Shown one piece after another: positions 47,898-59,400 of a stretch of 64,000 nucleotides of DNA. Under the pieces are notes generated by a model. It had not been told where the DNA came from. It saw only the letters and a program-made list of their open reading frames with translations, and searched no databases. The position numbers and the translations under genes were made by a program. The DNA is from Corbicula japonica (taxonomy: Eukaryota > Mollusca > Bivalvia > Venerida > Cyrenidae): positions 670,303 through 734,302 of the forward strand of contig JAZAYU010000061.1 in the NCBI GenBank assembly GCA_038501625.1, given 5' to 3'. Each line of letters begins with the position of its first letter. The stretch's first letter is position 1.

Positions 47898-48520
47898 AAA
47901 AGGGAACTTTGAAAGCCACCGAACACGACAAATATGAAAATATTTCAGGCTCGGTTTGAGCCTGTTCATGAACAGTAATGGAAATGCATATTACTGCCCA
48001 CACCGCCTTGCCCCGGGTTGAGCGCAACTCAATACAACTTGTACTTGTTTTGTGATACGAGAACCTGTTGGGGCAAGTGTGAGGTTGGTGCACCCTAGAA
48101 CTCTAAACCCCAAGTGACAATTTGATTGACCACTGACCATTCCAAGGCGGTAACCCCTCGGGTTCTCCGTTTTGTTAATTGTTTGTGGTGTCTTTTTTTT
48201 AAACTGATCATTTTATTAACCCTGCTCTCTCCCTCTCTCTTCTTCTTGACTGTGTGGGGAGGCTGTTTTTTTCTGATAGTGGCAATTCCTGATATGCATA
48301 TTTCACCTCTTTTCAATATTTACACTAATAACCAGTATAATTTTGACCATCCAAAACGATGGTGTGCATATGGCGGCGGACATGAAACCTTCAATGCGGT
48401 ATTTTCAGATTAATACCATTCCATGTGCAGCGGCGTTTGGTCTCCAGATAAAAGAATGAGTTTGCCCTAAAGGAGAAAACAATGGGCGGAAATAAACAGA
48501 ATAGAATTTTGACGGGGGAT
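47898..48520 (+). mobile_element. Family A long form, interrupted by a family B element
   Basis: The head (GAAAGCCACCGAACACGACA to GAGCGCAACTCAATA) stops at 48,034 and the family continues at 48,314 (CAATATTTACACTAATAACC to AGAATTTTGACGGGGGATCT). Confidence 0.88.
48035..48313 (+). mobile_element. Family B core, 279 bp, with CAATA target duplication
   Basis: CAATA at 48,030-48,034 and again at 48,314-48,318 brackets the insert, and the host family A sequence normally reads CAATA once here. This fixes the core ends: CAACTTGTACTTGTTTTGTG at the left and TGCATATTTCACCTCTTTT at the right. No terminal inverted repeat, tail or frame is present. Confidence 0.9.
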
Positions 48521-49079
48521 CTTTCCAGTTTGTTATCTTTCCTCACACATGAAAGCGCGTTTTACTTGCTGACCGGGTATACGAATGACGCGTGAAAAGA
48601 AAAAAAAATGAATAAAAATGCTATATCGACCCAAGAATCGTATTAAATAAAAAAAAATTAAAAGAAAACTGACACATAACTTAAACTGTTTCTTAACCTT
48701 AACTTTAATATAAAGTAGGTCACTTAAAACCCTTTCTGTGTGCCTGCACAGACAGACGAAATTCGAAAAACTGTAACTCAGGATTCTGCATCACTTTGTA
48801 GCTAGTAAAAGATTAATAATCGTTCTGAATCAGCTCAAGGAAAAATGCATCTCTTTTCTTCCGTTTGATTTCCGCTCCGATGTCTCCTGAAGGCGGTAGC
48901 ATTAATTATTTGTACTGAAATAGATGAAAAGGGAACTTTTCAAGTATAAGAAACAGACGCGAATTGGACACTTTGATATAACATAAAATAACACTGGTAA
49001 AGGTTTCAATATCTCTATGAAAATCGTACCGAATAAAAGTACCTTTTGGAGGGTTGGAACTAAATCACCAAGGCATCCA
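48521..49079. other. No gene; short family A start fragment
   Basis: About 48,920-48,940 has GAAATAGATGAAAAGGGAAC, the first bases of family A only. Nothing else seen. Confidence 0.5.
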
Positions 49080-49340
49080 GCGCTTGTTTTTCCATGTAGA
49101 AGTATATGTGAGGCTGATGCACACGAAAACGTGGTTATGCCCCCATCTCCCAATTAACCAGTGACAAATGTTTTGCGGAATCCCTCGGGTTCTTATTTAT
49201 GTTAATTGTTTAAGGCGTCTTTCTGAAAATATCATGTCATGGATTCATATGCTTTCTATTTATTTCTACTGTTTGGGCGCGGGTAGCCTGTGTGATTTGA
49301 GTGTGACTTTTCATTCCTGAGTTGAATATTTATCCCGTTT
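49080..49340 (+). mobile_element. Family B element, diverged
   Basis: TGTGAGGCTGATGCACACGA, ACCAGTGACAAATG, GGAATCCCTCGGGTTCTTAT and a TTTGAGTGTGACTTTTCATT tail follow the family order with many changes. Confidence 0.6.
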
Positions 49341-50567
49341 TACAAAGTAATATTGTAATTGACCGTATGGTAAGATCATTTTCTATTTATTTTAAAATCA
49401 AATTGTTAGAAAATTAGAAAAAATTCGTTTCTTATATTGAAATCGATCTGAAACTTAAATTTTAATTTTAAAATAATTATCTTAAACAGCTCGTTAATAA
49501 GGTCACATGTTTCTGAAAAGCTCTTTGAATAAATTTAGGAAAACCACATCGTAAAAGAATAACCTGAGAGTATTTAACAGAAATGTCCTTAAAATTGTCA
49601 GCACAACTATATATTTAAATATGCATAAGGAAGTTTAAGAACATGGCAAGGAGCCGTAGTTGTCGCTCGTTAATTTTAAAGTATGAAAGCATTATAAATA
49701 GGTTTTTTCCCAGCACACATTTGTTGACTCCTAAAATATTAAGAAAATGTTTTAAATATATCAGTCTGTAATTTATAAGATAATGCTTCTGTATAGTAAT
49801 GTCATCTAAGATATAAAAGAACTTTTGTTTATGACAGATTGAACTTTTTCTGAATGACCTACAAACAGTGAGAAATGTCATCCCGAATCATTTACCGGTT
49901 ATTGGGCTTGCGTAAACTTAATGATTTTGAGGTTATTAAAATTACAATGGCAAAGAACAATTTGACAACTCTAATGCTGATTTATGATAAAACCAATTTG
50001 TTTGATTTTTTATGAATTAGATCATTTTGTTTACATAAAACATGCAACATGAATACGTTATACACTGTTATAAGCTTGTTTCAAATGAACGAAACAAATT
50101 ACTAAAATGGGATAGCTGTGCTGGGATAAAAAACGGGCTTATTGTAAACATTTCAATTATCTTCATAAAAATAGGTTTGATTGATATTTTTGAAAACAAT
50201 AACCATATGTTTTTGTAGAAAAAGAAGGTAGATTTCAATAACTAGTACGGTACGTCTATGTGTAACTGTATTGGCGATATAGAGCTTATATGAAATGTCG
50301 CTTATATCCCAAGGGATACTGCTCGCTTTCATTCGAATGTTATAGTAATTATTTTGACATTTCATTGCAGAAAACTTAATCAGCGCTCCTCTGGTACTAA
50401 GTTATAATCTGAAACATGAGAAACTCTCATTAACTTGACTTAAATCTCGAATAAATACACCTTAAGCTGCAGAAGTTTTTGTTGAAAGCCTCTTTATATT
50501 TGAAAATTAACAGACAACCGACGACTTCATATTTCAAATAGACGTGAAAGGAACTTTGGAATAGATA
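49341..50567. other. No feature recognised
   Basis: AT-rich; minus-strand frames of 88 and 70 codons (49,615-49,881; 50,153-50,365) have no motif and no paralogue in the window. Confidence 0.5.
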
Positions 50568-50945
50568 AATAGGGAACTTTAAAAGCCGAGGATCACGACA
50601 AATATGAAAATAGTGCAGGCTCGGTTTGAGTGATCCTGTTCATGGGCAGTAATGGAAATGCATATTACTGCCCACGCCGCCAATCCCCAGGTTGAGCGCA
50701 ACTCAATTTTTACACCAATAAACAGTACAATTTTGATCCATCCTAAACGATGGTATGCATATGGCGGTGAACATGGAACCTTCAATGTGGTATTTTCAGA
50801 TTAATACCATTCCATGTTCAGCGGCGTTTGGTCCCCAGATAAAAGAATGTGTTTGCCATAAACGAGAAAACAATTGTTTGCCATAAACGAGAAAACAATG
50901 GGCAGAACTAAACAGAATAGAATTTTGACAGAGGACCATTTAAAT
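50568..50945 (+). mobile_element. Family A long form, 3'-truncated
   Basis: Head with hairpins, then the internal region to GAATAGAATTTTGACAGAGGA. The word GTTTGCCATAAACGAGAAAA occurs twice in tandem at 50,850-50,900, a small private duplication. Confidence 0.85.
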
Positions 50946-51474
50946 TTGTTTCGAGCGGAAAGGGCATATAAAAAATTAAGTTTAATACAAATTTATTCAA
51001 CGTTTTCAGTTATATATTGACATTCGGAGATCAAAGTACATGAAGATATATTAGCAAGATCATGATACCAGGAATAAAAGAAACTGATTAAGCGCATGAG
51101 TTCTTGTTGAAGATTTACCGAGAAACAGGCATGAGATAAGTTATTAATTTTGAGCTTTGTTATGTACTAAAGGTATAAAGAAACGCAGGCTGACATTATT
51201 CGTAATGTCTTACAAATGCGTTCATAAAAAACAATTGAAATCTACATAGGAACATTCTACTAGATTACGCTGCAAAAGTTACATTATCGAATGTCACTTA
51301 AAAGGCACTATCATTTGAAATTCACAGTAGCGCTAATAGTGCAAAGTGGCGGCAGTAAAGGGTCTCCCCGTACGTATAGTCAGTACTGTTATCAGTAAAA
51401 TAACCCGTTACCGATGTCATGCAGTGATGGTGACATATATCAGGGCGATCCGATCAATCTTTTTGGGGGGCTGT
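50946..51474. other. Unassigned; family A fragment near 51,345-51,398
   Basis: The fragment (AAGGGTCTCCCCGTACGTAT, minus orientation) matches the far end of the long-form internal region. It is followed by the CAGGGCGATCCGATCAATCT flank of a tRNA-like unit. Confidence 0.5.
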
Positions 51475-51566
51475 CCCGGCTAGCTCAGATGGTTGCGTCG
51501 CCGGAATTGCACTGCTAGGCGCTGTCGCCGTGACGGTGCGGGTTCGCTCACAGCTAGAGGCATTTA
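51475..51566 (+). repeat. tRNA-like unit, second type, plus orientation
   Basis: CCCGGCTAGCTCAGATGGTT (D arm), GCTAGGCGCTGTCGCCG, and GTGCGGGTTCGCTCACAGC (T arm). It is longer than a standard tRNA between the arms; the acceptor ends do not pair well. It is a repeat, not a tRNA gene. Confidence 0.6.
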
Positions 51567-51609
51567 TAATAGGATTGCGTAACTATGTTCCCGGGAAAAG
51601 CGTGAAATT

Positions 51610-52270
51610 GGAAATACTAGCATCATCTTCAATATTTACCCTGCGTTTCTTTATCCCTTGAGTGTATGATTGTGTCAAAATTTACCCTGCGTTTCTTTAT
51701 CCCATTAGTGTGTGATTGTGTCAAAATTTACCCTGCGTGTCTTTATCCCTTGAGTGTATGTTTGTGTCAAAATTTACCCTACGTTTCTTTTTCCCTTGAG
51801 TGTATGTTTCTCTCAAAATTTACCCAACGTTTCTTTTTCCCTTGAGTGCATGTTTGAGTTAAAATTTACCCTGCGTTTCTTTATCCATTGAGTGTATGTT
51901 TGTGTCAAAATTTACCTTGCGTTTCTTTATCCCTTGAGTGTATGTTTGTGTCAAATTTACCCCGCGTTTCTTTATCCCTTGAGTGTATGTTTGTGTCAAA
52001 ATTTACCCTGCGTTTCTTTATCCCTTGAGTGTATGTTTGTGTCAAAATTTACTCTGCGTTTCTTTATCCATTGAGTGTGTTTGTATGTTTTGGCATGGAA
52101 CATTGTCGAGTTGATGGGTAAGATAGAGCTAAATCACCGACACAACTAAGTTGTACTTGCGTATTCATATGAGAACCTGTTTGAGCAAGTGTGAGTTTGG
52201 TGCAAGATAGATAATTGTTAAAAACCCCAGTAGCAAATAGTTCCAAGGTGGTAAACCCATCAATATTTGA
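51610..52270 (+). mobile_element. 46-bp minisatellite (~10 units) abutting a family B element
   Basis: Units of about 46 bp (TTTACCCTGCGTTTCTTTAT then CCCTTGAGTGTATGTTTGTG) run from about 51,637 to 52,085 and lead directly into family B spacer and core sequence (TTTGGCATGGAACATTGTCG, GAGAACCTGTTTGAGCAAGT, TTCCAAGGTGGTAAACCCAT). Small open frames through the array are a by-product. Confidence 0.85.
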
Positions 52271-52344
52271 TGTTACGTAGGCATATTTTATGTTTAAAGA
52301 ATAGCCTGGCACATTAAATGTATTAGTAGTATGCAGATAGATGA

Positions 52345-53010
52345 AAGGGGAACTTTGAAAGCCACGACAAATATGAAAATAGTGCAGGCTCGATTTGATT
52401 GAGCCTGTTCATGGACAGTAATGGAAATGCATATTACTGCCCACGCCGCCTAGGCCTGGTTTGAGCGCAATGTAATATTTAAACCAATAAACAGTACAAT
52501 TTTGACCATCCCCAATGATGGTGTGCATATGGCGGTGGACATGAAACCTTCAATGCAGTATTTTCATATAAATACTATTCCATGTTCAGCGGCGTATGGA
52601 CCCCAGATAAAAGAATGGGTTAGCCCTAAACGAGCAAACAACGGGCGGAACTAAACAGAATGGAATTTTGAAGGGGTATATTAGAATATAAATCCTGCAA
52701 AATTTAAAAGCGGGAAGTATATCCTTGGGGGTGATTGTACAATATCGAAATCTATAAGAGGCTGGTAAATTGAAACCATTCATTTCATATTTTTAGAGGT
52801 ACTATTAGCATAGTACATAAGTATCGTGCTCAACGACCTTCAAAGAACGTTATTATTAACAGCACTGATTGAATGTACGGGGGGACATTTTACAGCCGCC
52901 ACACGGCACAAACAACGCTACTGTGATATTAAAAAAGATGAAAAATGAACTTTGAAAGCCATCGAACACGACAAATATGAAAATATTGCAGGCTCGGTTT
53001 GTTAATTGAC
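52345..53010 (+). mobile_element. Family A long form with part of a second head
   Basis: Starts GAAAGGGGAACTTTGAAAGC. The internal region follows, then at 52,938 a second head begins (GATGAAAAATGAACTTTGAA to GCAGGCTCGGTTTG). This supports a head-internal-head structure independent of the 13,370 copy. Confidence 0.85.
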
Positions 53011-53568
53011 AGTAACAGAAGTCCTTTTTAATGAAATTATAAGTGGACAGAATTTTACGAGGTTTTATAACTCCAGATGGCAATGAGAGCGAAGAGACAC
53101 GAGGGGGGGGGGGGTCAAAGGGATCATACCTTCTTAAGTAGTGAAATTATACAAAATCAGTTGCTACTTTAACATGTCTGTTTTCGTAAAAAGCAAATTA
53201 ACAAATCAAACAGAAGATTACATTACACACTGCAAATAGAAATGTAATCTTGTGCTGTGATTAAAATCGCATTTAGTTTCCAGACAGGCATTGTTAGATT
53301 TGTTGTCGATGACTGTAATGACCTTATTAAATCCCGTGACAGTCAGCTTCTTTTATTATCTTGGTATGACATAATGGTTAGAGGTCTTTACTACTAAATG
53401 AATTTCCAATATTGCATCAAAAGTGGATTTAATTTTACAACCAGCCAAGAATTATTGGTTGTTTCTATTGTTCGTGTCTAAAGGAGCCGAGAGACATTAC
53501 TGCGTAGGACTGGACGTTTATTGTGTTTTATAAGTGTTGCTTTGAGTGTTGTAAATTGCTTTAAAAAG

Positions 53569-53632
53569 ATGGTCATAAAAAGTACGGACTTAACAATTCT
53601 GGTGATCTTTCTTGGCCTTCTTATAACAACAG
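53569..53632 (+). CDS. Candidate first coding exon: signal peptide, copy 1
   Basis: ATG, 21 codons and one extra base end at a strong donor AG|GTAAGT (53,633), a phase-1 intron as is common after signal peptides. The product begins MVIKSTDLT and continues ILVIFLGLLITT: a basic start, a hydrophobic core and a small-residue end, as expected of a secretory signal. A 5' leader of several hundred bases is shared with the paralogue at 60,167. Downstream exons could not be identified in the next 6 kb, so the mature protein is unknown; a transposon lies 144 bp into the intron. It may belong to a tandem family of secreted proteins, possibly with other members outside the window. Confidence 0.55.
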
Positions 53633-53775
53633 GTAAGTACACGAAACAATATAAATTTTAAAGCAATCTGACATCATATTTTTTATATATATAAAACGAA
53701 AACAAAAACGATTTTCCTATTTCAACCGATGTTAAAAGGTAGAGATAGTCGATTTTACAAGGTAAACAATATATA

Positions 53776-54959
53776 AAGCCTGTCTCACACAGAAAACACG
53801 GCTTATACGGTTGGCCACCCGTGTAAACCGTACATACAACCGAACCAACCGTATGAGACCGTACGTGACAGTATATACAACCGCACATGAAGTCCACTCC
53901 ACGAGTGAGCTCAACCATGTGAGTATCGTATATAAATCGTATGGAATCGTGTGAAACCGTTCCCAGGTCCTACATCCAACACCCGGATTGACAATCGAAT
54001 GTCACATGATCACCGTACGATTCTCACGAGTGAACATACGGTTTTATACGATCGCCATACGGCCAATACGGTTGCACACGATCGCCATACGATCAATACG
54101 GTTCAAGTACGAATTATACATGGTCAAGTACGAACAGACACGGTCTCTACGTCTGTACAAAGCTCGTGTATGATCATGCAGCTCTCGAACACAACAGAAA
54201 ACACAACTACCTGCTGCCCCCTTGAAACAACAGAGTACTTGATACATAATGCCTCCAAAGAAGAAGAAGGTCCCCAAAAGAATCCCCACGATGGAAAATT
54301 CTCCCAGCGAGAATACAAAAAGGGCCACAAAGGCCCTCCAAACACGTCAACCTGTCGACCCTGATGAACTGGGAACCCGCTGGCACTACCTGACGAGATA
54401 CCCAGAGATTCAGACTCGGATGCCAGCTCGATGGGCCAAAATAATCTCAATGTCTATCAGTCTTATCATGATTTCTAATTCCCTTATTCTGTCATCTGCC
54501 ATTTTTAAAACTTTTCTGTTGAAAGTTCGAAAATTTATTAAACCAAGCCATCAAAACGAGTCAATTTATATCAAAACATACACGAATGTGTGATAATTCG
54601 AGCATAACTCGGACAAAAGTCGGTGGGACCGTATGTAAACCCCGTAAACGTCCAGTTAATCGAGTAAAAGTCGTGTTTTATCGTACTAGGCCGTAACAGA
54701 CCGTACTAGACCGTACTTGGAACCGTACAACAATCGTATGAAAATCGTTTGCAAATCGTGTTTAAACCGTGATAAACCTTGCTTGACCGAGTATATCCGT
54801 GCTTTGTTCGTACATACTCGTACTACATTCGAGTCTAAATCGTACTAAATCATCCCCAGGCACGGTTGGAGCTCAATACTCGTACCAGTCAACCCGTGTA
54901 TAGCCGAGTTTACCGTAAAGGAATCGTGTGCCCAACCGCGTTCTGTGTGAGACAGGCTT
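53776..54959. mobile_element. 1,184-bp DNA transposon, perfect 19-bp TIRs, TA target duplication
   Basis: Left end AAGCCTGTCTCACACAGAA and right end TTCTGTGTGAGACAGGCTT are perfect inverse copies flanked by TA (53,774-53,775; 54,960-54,961). Copy 2 of the duplication lacks it (near 60,355-60,365), so insertion postdates the duplication. The inside is crowded with short words ATACGGTT, CCGTAC, CGTACTA and ACGATCGCCATACG in both orientations, like arrays of protein-binding sites. An internal frame at 54,249-54,593 starts MPPKKKKVPKR, a nuclear-signal-like start, then loses resemblance to any domain I know. No transposase catalytic motif is seen, so it is probably non-autonomous. Confidence 0.9.
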
Positions 54960-54961
54960 TA

Positions 54962-56043
54962 CATGCAATATCAAGAAAAAATTAGAAAACATGTTAAAAT
55001 AAAAATTGTTTTGCATAACAGGAAAGAAAATTTATCTGCATTAAATAGTCTCAACAGAAAGAATAGGAAGGACGAACATACGTTTGTAGCAAGAATGTTT
55101 AAAAATCAATGAAATGCGCTTAGATTGGTCAGTGGCTGTGGTTGTGTGTTTTGTAATATGTAACATTGAAAAAAAGCTCTAGAAAAGCGAACACGTAGAG
55201 AAGTATAAACCAATGAAAATGCTGCAGGCAGAACATCACAATCTAAAAACAGAAGATTTAAGATAATAATTATAAAATCATTTCTTGTATAATATACTGA
55301 GCACAAATGAAAACTTACCAGTTTTTAAACTAAAAAAGTGTGTTCAGTGACGTTATATTTTATCCTTTATTTAATTTGTTGTATGAGCACTTATTTTGAC
55401 ATTATTAAAGTGGGAAGATGTGGGAAGATATTTTCAAAGGGGTCAATGTTATCTCCTCTTTCCTTAATAATCATGAGGTCGAGAATTTATAATATTAAAG
55501 TCTCAAACGGATTATTTGACAGTGCATGTACAGAAGAAAAAAATACAATCTTTATCTCCCTTTCATTTAAAGAAAGAACAAGTTCAAACCCTTAATTTTC
55601 CACAACCACTTAATGGTTTTTTATTTGTGTTTTACCGATAGATACTGAACAAACAACTTCCAAGATAAGATAAACATATTGGTGACGAATTCCTCAAGAT
55701 ATTTGTTTTCACTGGCATCATTTATGTCATAGGAGTTTTCCATGTTACTTTTGTCAAGTGTTAATTTTTGCTCAGTATAATGTTAGAATTAGCTAATTGA
55801 TTTTTAATACAAACATTTAATTTACGAAATGAATACTAATTGCACGGTTTCTTTAAAGTCTTATGTCAAAATATTGAAATATAATATTTAAAGAAAATTT
55901 TAGAAAACAATTACATTCTGTGTAATACAATCCTGACGAAGATATCTCGAATTACATTTATGTCATAGATAAAACGTTTTATAACATGTTTGAAATAATA
56001 ATTTTTAAGTATTTTCAAACTATGCTAAGTGTTTATATACAAA
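54962..56043. other. Intronic or intergenic sequence of copy 1
   Basis: 55,000-55,100 and 55,880-56,043 match copy 2; between them about 780 bp have no counterpart there. No exon with a plausible acceptor and open frame was found. Confidence 0.5.
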
Positions 56044-56135
56044 CGATTTAGCCCCCACTGGGGAGCGAAACCATACTTCGACAGCAATGTCAATTGACAG
56101 CATTTCAATACCTATTGAGCTAACCGGAAAACACC
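56044..56135 (-). repeat. tRNA-like unit, second type, decayed
   Basis: CCCCCACTGGGGAGCGAAAC to CTATTGAGCTAACCGG, with GGTTGATCGGATAACCCTGA following. It is orthologous in position to 61,075-61,165, so it predates the duplication. Confidence 0.6.
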
Positions 56136-56290
56136 CAAACAACGGTTGATCGGATAACCCTGATATATGTTATAATCACTACAAATCACCATAAACAGAT
56201 TATTTACTGATAACAGAAACAGACACTATTTACTTGCGAAAGGTTGATTATGGTTTTCAGTACTGCTCCACCCAATATATAAAACATTTT

Positions 56291-56911
56291 ATTATTAAAT
56301 CATATTTTTTGACGTTTTTCGTTGGATTAAATATGATCACATGATATGCGATAAATTTCGATATTGACTCGTAGGAGGAGTCTAAATCAAATATTTTTGG
56401 GGGGTGAAATATTTCACGCGCAAATTGGCTTCGGTACGAAATACGTCACAGCGCTGCTACGTCACAACCGTTGTAAACAAACTTGGCGCCGACTGTGGGA
56501 TAAAGAAAAGGAAAACTGCTGCTAAAAGCACTGGTAGATGACATAACCGACTCAATTTATCAATTTATGATATTTGGGTGTTGCACTGTGTAATTATATC
56601 TGGCAATGCTTCATAGTAATGTAATGTCGTCAGTTGCAGCAACGATACGGAAAAAGCATAAATCTAGATCTACTGTACTGAGGCACAAAGATCAAAAAAT
56701 AAGTCAACCTTTGGTGGCAGAGTTTCGACGATCGAACTTTGCAGCTGGGCTAGGGTTAATTATTTTTTAAAACTTCATAAATATTGACACGTTGACTTGC
56801 ACTAAGTTTTATTGTTTTCTCACAAAATAATATTGATTAATTTTTATCGCCATTATTTTTTGAAGGGCGATAAAAACCTTCGTGTTAAAACAGAAGGGAG
56901 AAAATGTGTAG
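56291..56911. other. No gene recognised
   Basis: A stretch near 56,415-56,500 is GC-richer (GCGCAAATTGGC, ACGTCACAGCGC). No frame or repeat match is seen, except that 56,718-56,750 (GGCAGAGTTTCGACGATCGA) also occurs near 62,010-62,035. Confidence 0.5.
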
Positions 56912-57660
56912 GCCACGACCAGGATTCGAACCTACATGTAGGACCTCCGGCTTACCGTGCCGTCGCTCTACCAATTGAGCAACCGAGGCTACCTGTCAAG
57001 GACGCTACTACATTCCTCCCTTAAATGAGACAAGCCATTATATTGGCAAATGTCTACACAACGTAGGTTCAGATCGACTACCTCAGGCAATGCTTCGCCC
57101 AGTAGAGCTCCAAGGGTAAGGCCGGTATTCCATAGTTCCGTGATGCTTGATCCATGTCCGTGTCCGCGTCCGTTTCCGCGATTTTTCACTCACCAAAGAT
57201 ATCGTTGGGTATATTCCATACATTTTGTACCTCCGTGTCCGTTCCTCGTCCGTGTTCGTGTCCGCCACGTGAAACGGACACGGATGTATGGAATATACCC
57301 AACGATATCTTTGGTGTGTAAAAAATCGCGGACGAGGACTTGGATCACGGAACTATGGAATACCGTCCTAAATCGATTTCTACTGGCCACCAAAAGAAAC
57401 AGGAGGGAGAAAATGTGTATGCCTCGACCAGGATTCGAACCTCGAACCTCGGACCTCCAGCTTACCGTGCCGTCGCTCTACCAATTGAGCTAACGAGGCT
57501 ACCTGTAAAGGACGCTTCTACAGTGTTTACGCTGAAAAAAAAGAATCTTGAATCTATTTTAATACACATGTTTTTGTTTATTTTCTCACTTTCGAAACAA
57601 AACAAATTAATAATAAGTGTTTTCTATTTTTGTTTCGCCTGCGGTAGCAGGTAGACACAT
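56912..57660 (-). repeat. Larger repeat with two tRNA-like units
   Basis: tRNA-like units lie at 56,912-56,989 and 57,421-57,499 (minus strand; GCTCAATTGGTAGAGCGACG D arm, GGTTCGAATCCTGGTCG T arm). The second has a ~9-bp duplication in the T arm (CCTCGAACCTCGGACC). Flanking sequence on both sides (57,005-57,105; 57,500-57,650) is shared with 62,700-63,070, so the tRNA-like part is embedded in a repeat of more than 350 bp. Confidence 0.75.
57123..57364. mobile_element. Foldback element, 21-bp perfect ends
   Basis: GGTATTCCATAGTTCCGTGA T at the left is the inverse of ATCACGGAACTATGGAATAC C at the right. An inner pair (GATATCGTTGGGTATATTCC and its inverse near 57,282-57,307) is also perfect. 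The matching repeat at 62,784 lacks it (AGCTCGATTTC), giving an empty site. Confidence 0.88.
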
Positions 57661-57673
57661 AGGGATCCTATTG

Positions 57674-57716
57674 TCCGTCGTCGTCGTCGTCGCCGGCGTC
57701 GTCGGCGTCGTCCGGT
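57674..57716 (+). repeat. Imperfect GTC trinucleotide run
   Basis: GTCGTCGTCGTCGCCGGCGT and variants abut the start of the 159-bp satellite. Confidence 0.9.
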
Positions 57717-57719
57717 AGT

Positions 57720-59400
57720 CCCCAAGCTTTAAAATGAAACTTAATGTGGCCTATAACTTTGAAGGTACTTGTCCTATTCACTTCATACTTGGAATATATC
57801 ATCAGCATGAACACAGCGATCCGTGACAACAAGAACGATAACTCCTCTGTCACTATTTTATGAGTTATGCCCCTTTCAAATGCAACTTTAACATGAAACT
57901 TAATGTGGCCTATAACTTTGAAAGTACTTGTCCTATTCACTTCATACTTGGAATATATCATCAGCATGAACACAGCGATCTGTGACAACAAGAACGATAA
58001 CTCCTCTGTCACTATTTTATGAGTTATGCCCCTTTCAAATGCAACTTTAACATGAAACTTAATGTGGCCTTTAACTTTGAAAGTACTTGTATTATTCCCT
58101 TCATACTTGGAATATATCATCAGCATGAACACAGCGATCCGTGACAACAAGAACGATAACTCCTCTGTCACTATTTTATGAGTTATGCCCCTTTCAAATG
58201 CAACTTTAACATGAAACTTAATGTGGCCTATAACTTTGAAAGTACTTGTCCTATTCGCTTCATACTTGGAATATATCATCAGCATGAACACAGCGATCCG
58301 TGACAACAAGAACGATAACTCCTCGTTCACTATTTATGAGTTATGCCCCTTTCAAATGCAACTTTAACATGAAACTTAATGTGGCCTATAACTTTGAAAG
58401 TACTTGTCCTATTCACTTCATACTTGGAATATATCATCAGCATGAACAATGCCATCTGTGACGACAAGAATGATAACCCCAGTTTCAATATTTTTGAGTT
58501 ATGCCCCTTTCCAATGCTACTTTAACTTGAGACTTAATGTTGTCTATGACTTTGAAAATGCTTGTCCTATTCACTTCATACTTGGAATATATCATCAACA
58601 TGAACAATGCCATCTGTGACGACAAGAATGATAACTCTAGTTTCAAATATTTTTTGAGTTATGCCCCTTTCAAATGCAACTTTAACCTGAAACTTAATGT
58701 TTTCTATAACTTTGAAAGTACTTGCCCTATTCACTTCATACTTGGAATATATCATCAACATGAACAATGCCATCTGTGACGACAAGAATGATATTTCCAG
58801 TTTCAATATTTTTGAGTTATTCCCCTTTCAAATGCAACTTGAACCTGAAACTTAATGTTGCCTATAACTTTGAAAGTACTTGTCCTATTCACTTCATACT
58901 TGGAATATATCAACGGCATGAATAATCCCATCTGTGATGACAAGAATGATAAATCCAGTTTCAATATTGTTTGAGTTATGCCCCTTTCAAATGCAACTTT
59001 AACCCGAAACTTAATGTTGCCTTTAACTTTGAAAGTACCTGTCCTATTCACTTCATACTTGGAATATATCATCAGCATGATCAATGCCACCTCTTACGAC
59101 AAGAATGATAACTCCAGTTTTAATATTTTTTAGTTATGCCCCTTTCAATGCAACTTTAACCTGAAACTTAATGTTGCCTATAACTTTGAAAGTACTTGTC
59201 CTATTCACTTCATACTTGGAATATATTATCAGCATGAGCAATGCCATCTGTGACGACAAGAATGATAACTCCAGTTTCAATATTTTTGAGTTATGCCCCT
59301 TTCAAATGCAACTTAAACATGAAACTTAATGTTGCCTGTAAAATGGAAAGTACTTGTTCAATTCACTTAATACTTTGAATAACTCATCTGCATTTACAAA
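57720..59400. repeat. 159-bp satellite array, about 10.5 monomers
   Basis: Landmarks recur every 158-159 bp (for example TGAAACTTAATG at 57,735, 57,894, 58,053, 58,212 and 58,370). The first five monomers share GTGGCC and ACAACAAGAACGATAACTCC; the later ones share GTTGCC and ACGACAAGAATGATAACTCC, so two subarrays are visible. Because 159 is divisible by three, the first monomers give a 220-codon minus-strand frame that is a repeat artefact. The monomer includes AGTTATGCCCCTTTCAAATG, a phrase I associate with molluscan dispersed repeats. Confidence 0.93.

Larger units (their letters stand above)
53087..56290. repeat. Second segmental duplication, copy 1
   Basis: Aligns with 59,678-61,335 from GAGCGAAGAGACACG to CAGTACTGCT.CCAC, including a candidate exon and a tRNA-like unit. 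The extra length is chiefly the transposon at 53,776-54,959 plus unrelated sequence at 55,100-55,870. Confidence 0.88.

Noticed and set aside
48035..48313. Family B as a Helitron
   Set aside because: A 5-bp CAATA duplication is present and no 3' hairpin plus CTRR end was seen.
53951..54593. Host genes encoded at 53,951-54,364 and 54,249-54,593
   Set aside because: Both frames lie wholly inside the 1,184-bp transposon; the KKKK start is suggestive but no domain follows.
56912..57499. Functional tRNA genes
   Set aside because: C at position 33, T-arm damage or duplication, and membership in a repeated element argue against function; the same holds for 24,271 and 29,286.
57668..58330. 220-codon minus-strand frame as a gene
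   Set aside because: It is four monomers of the 159-bp satellite read through; the frame exists because the period is a multiple of three.
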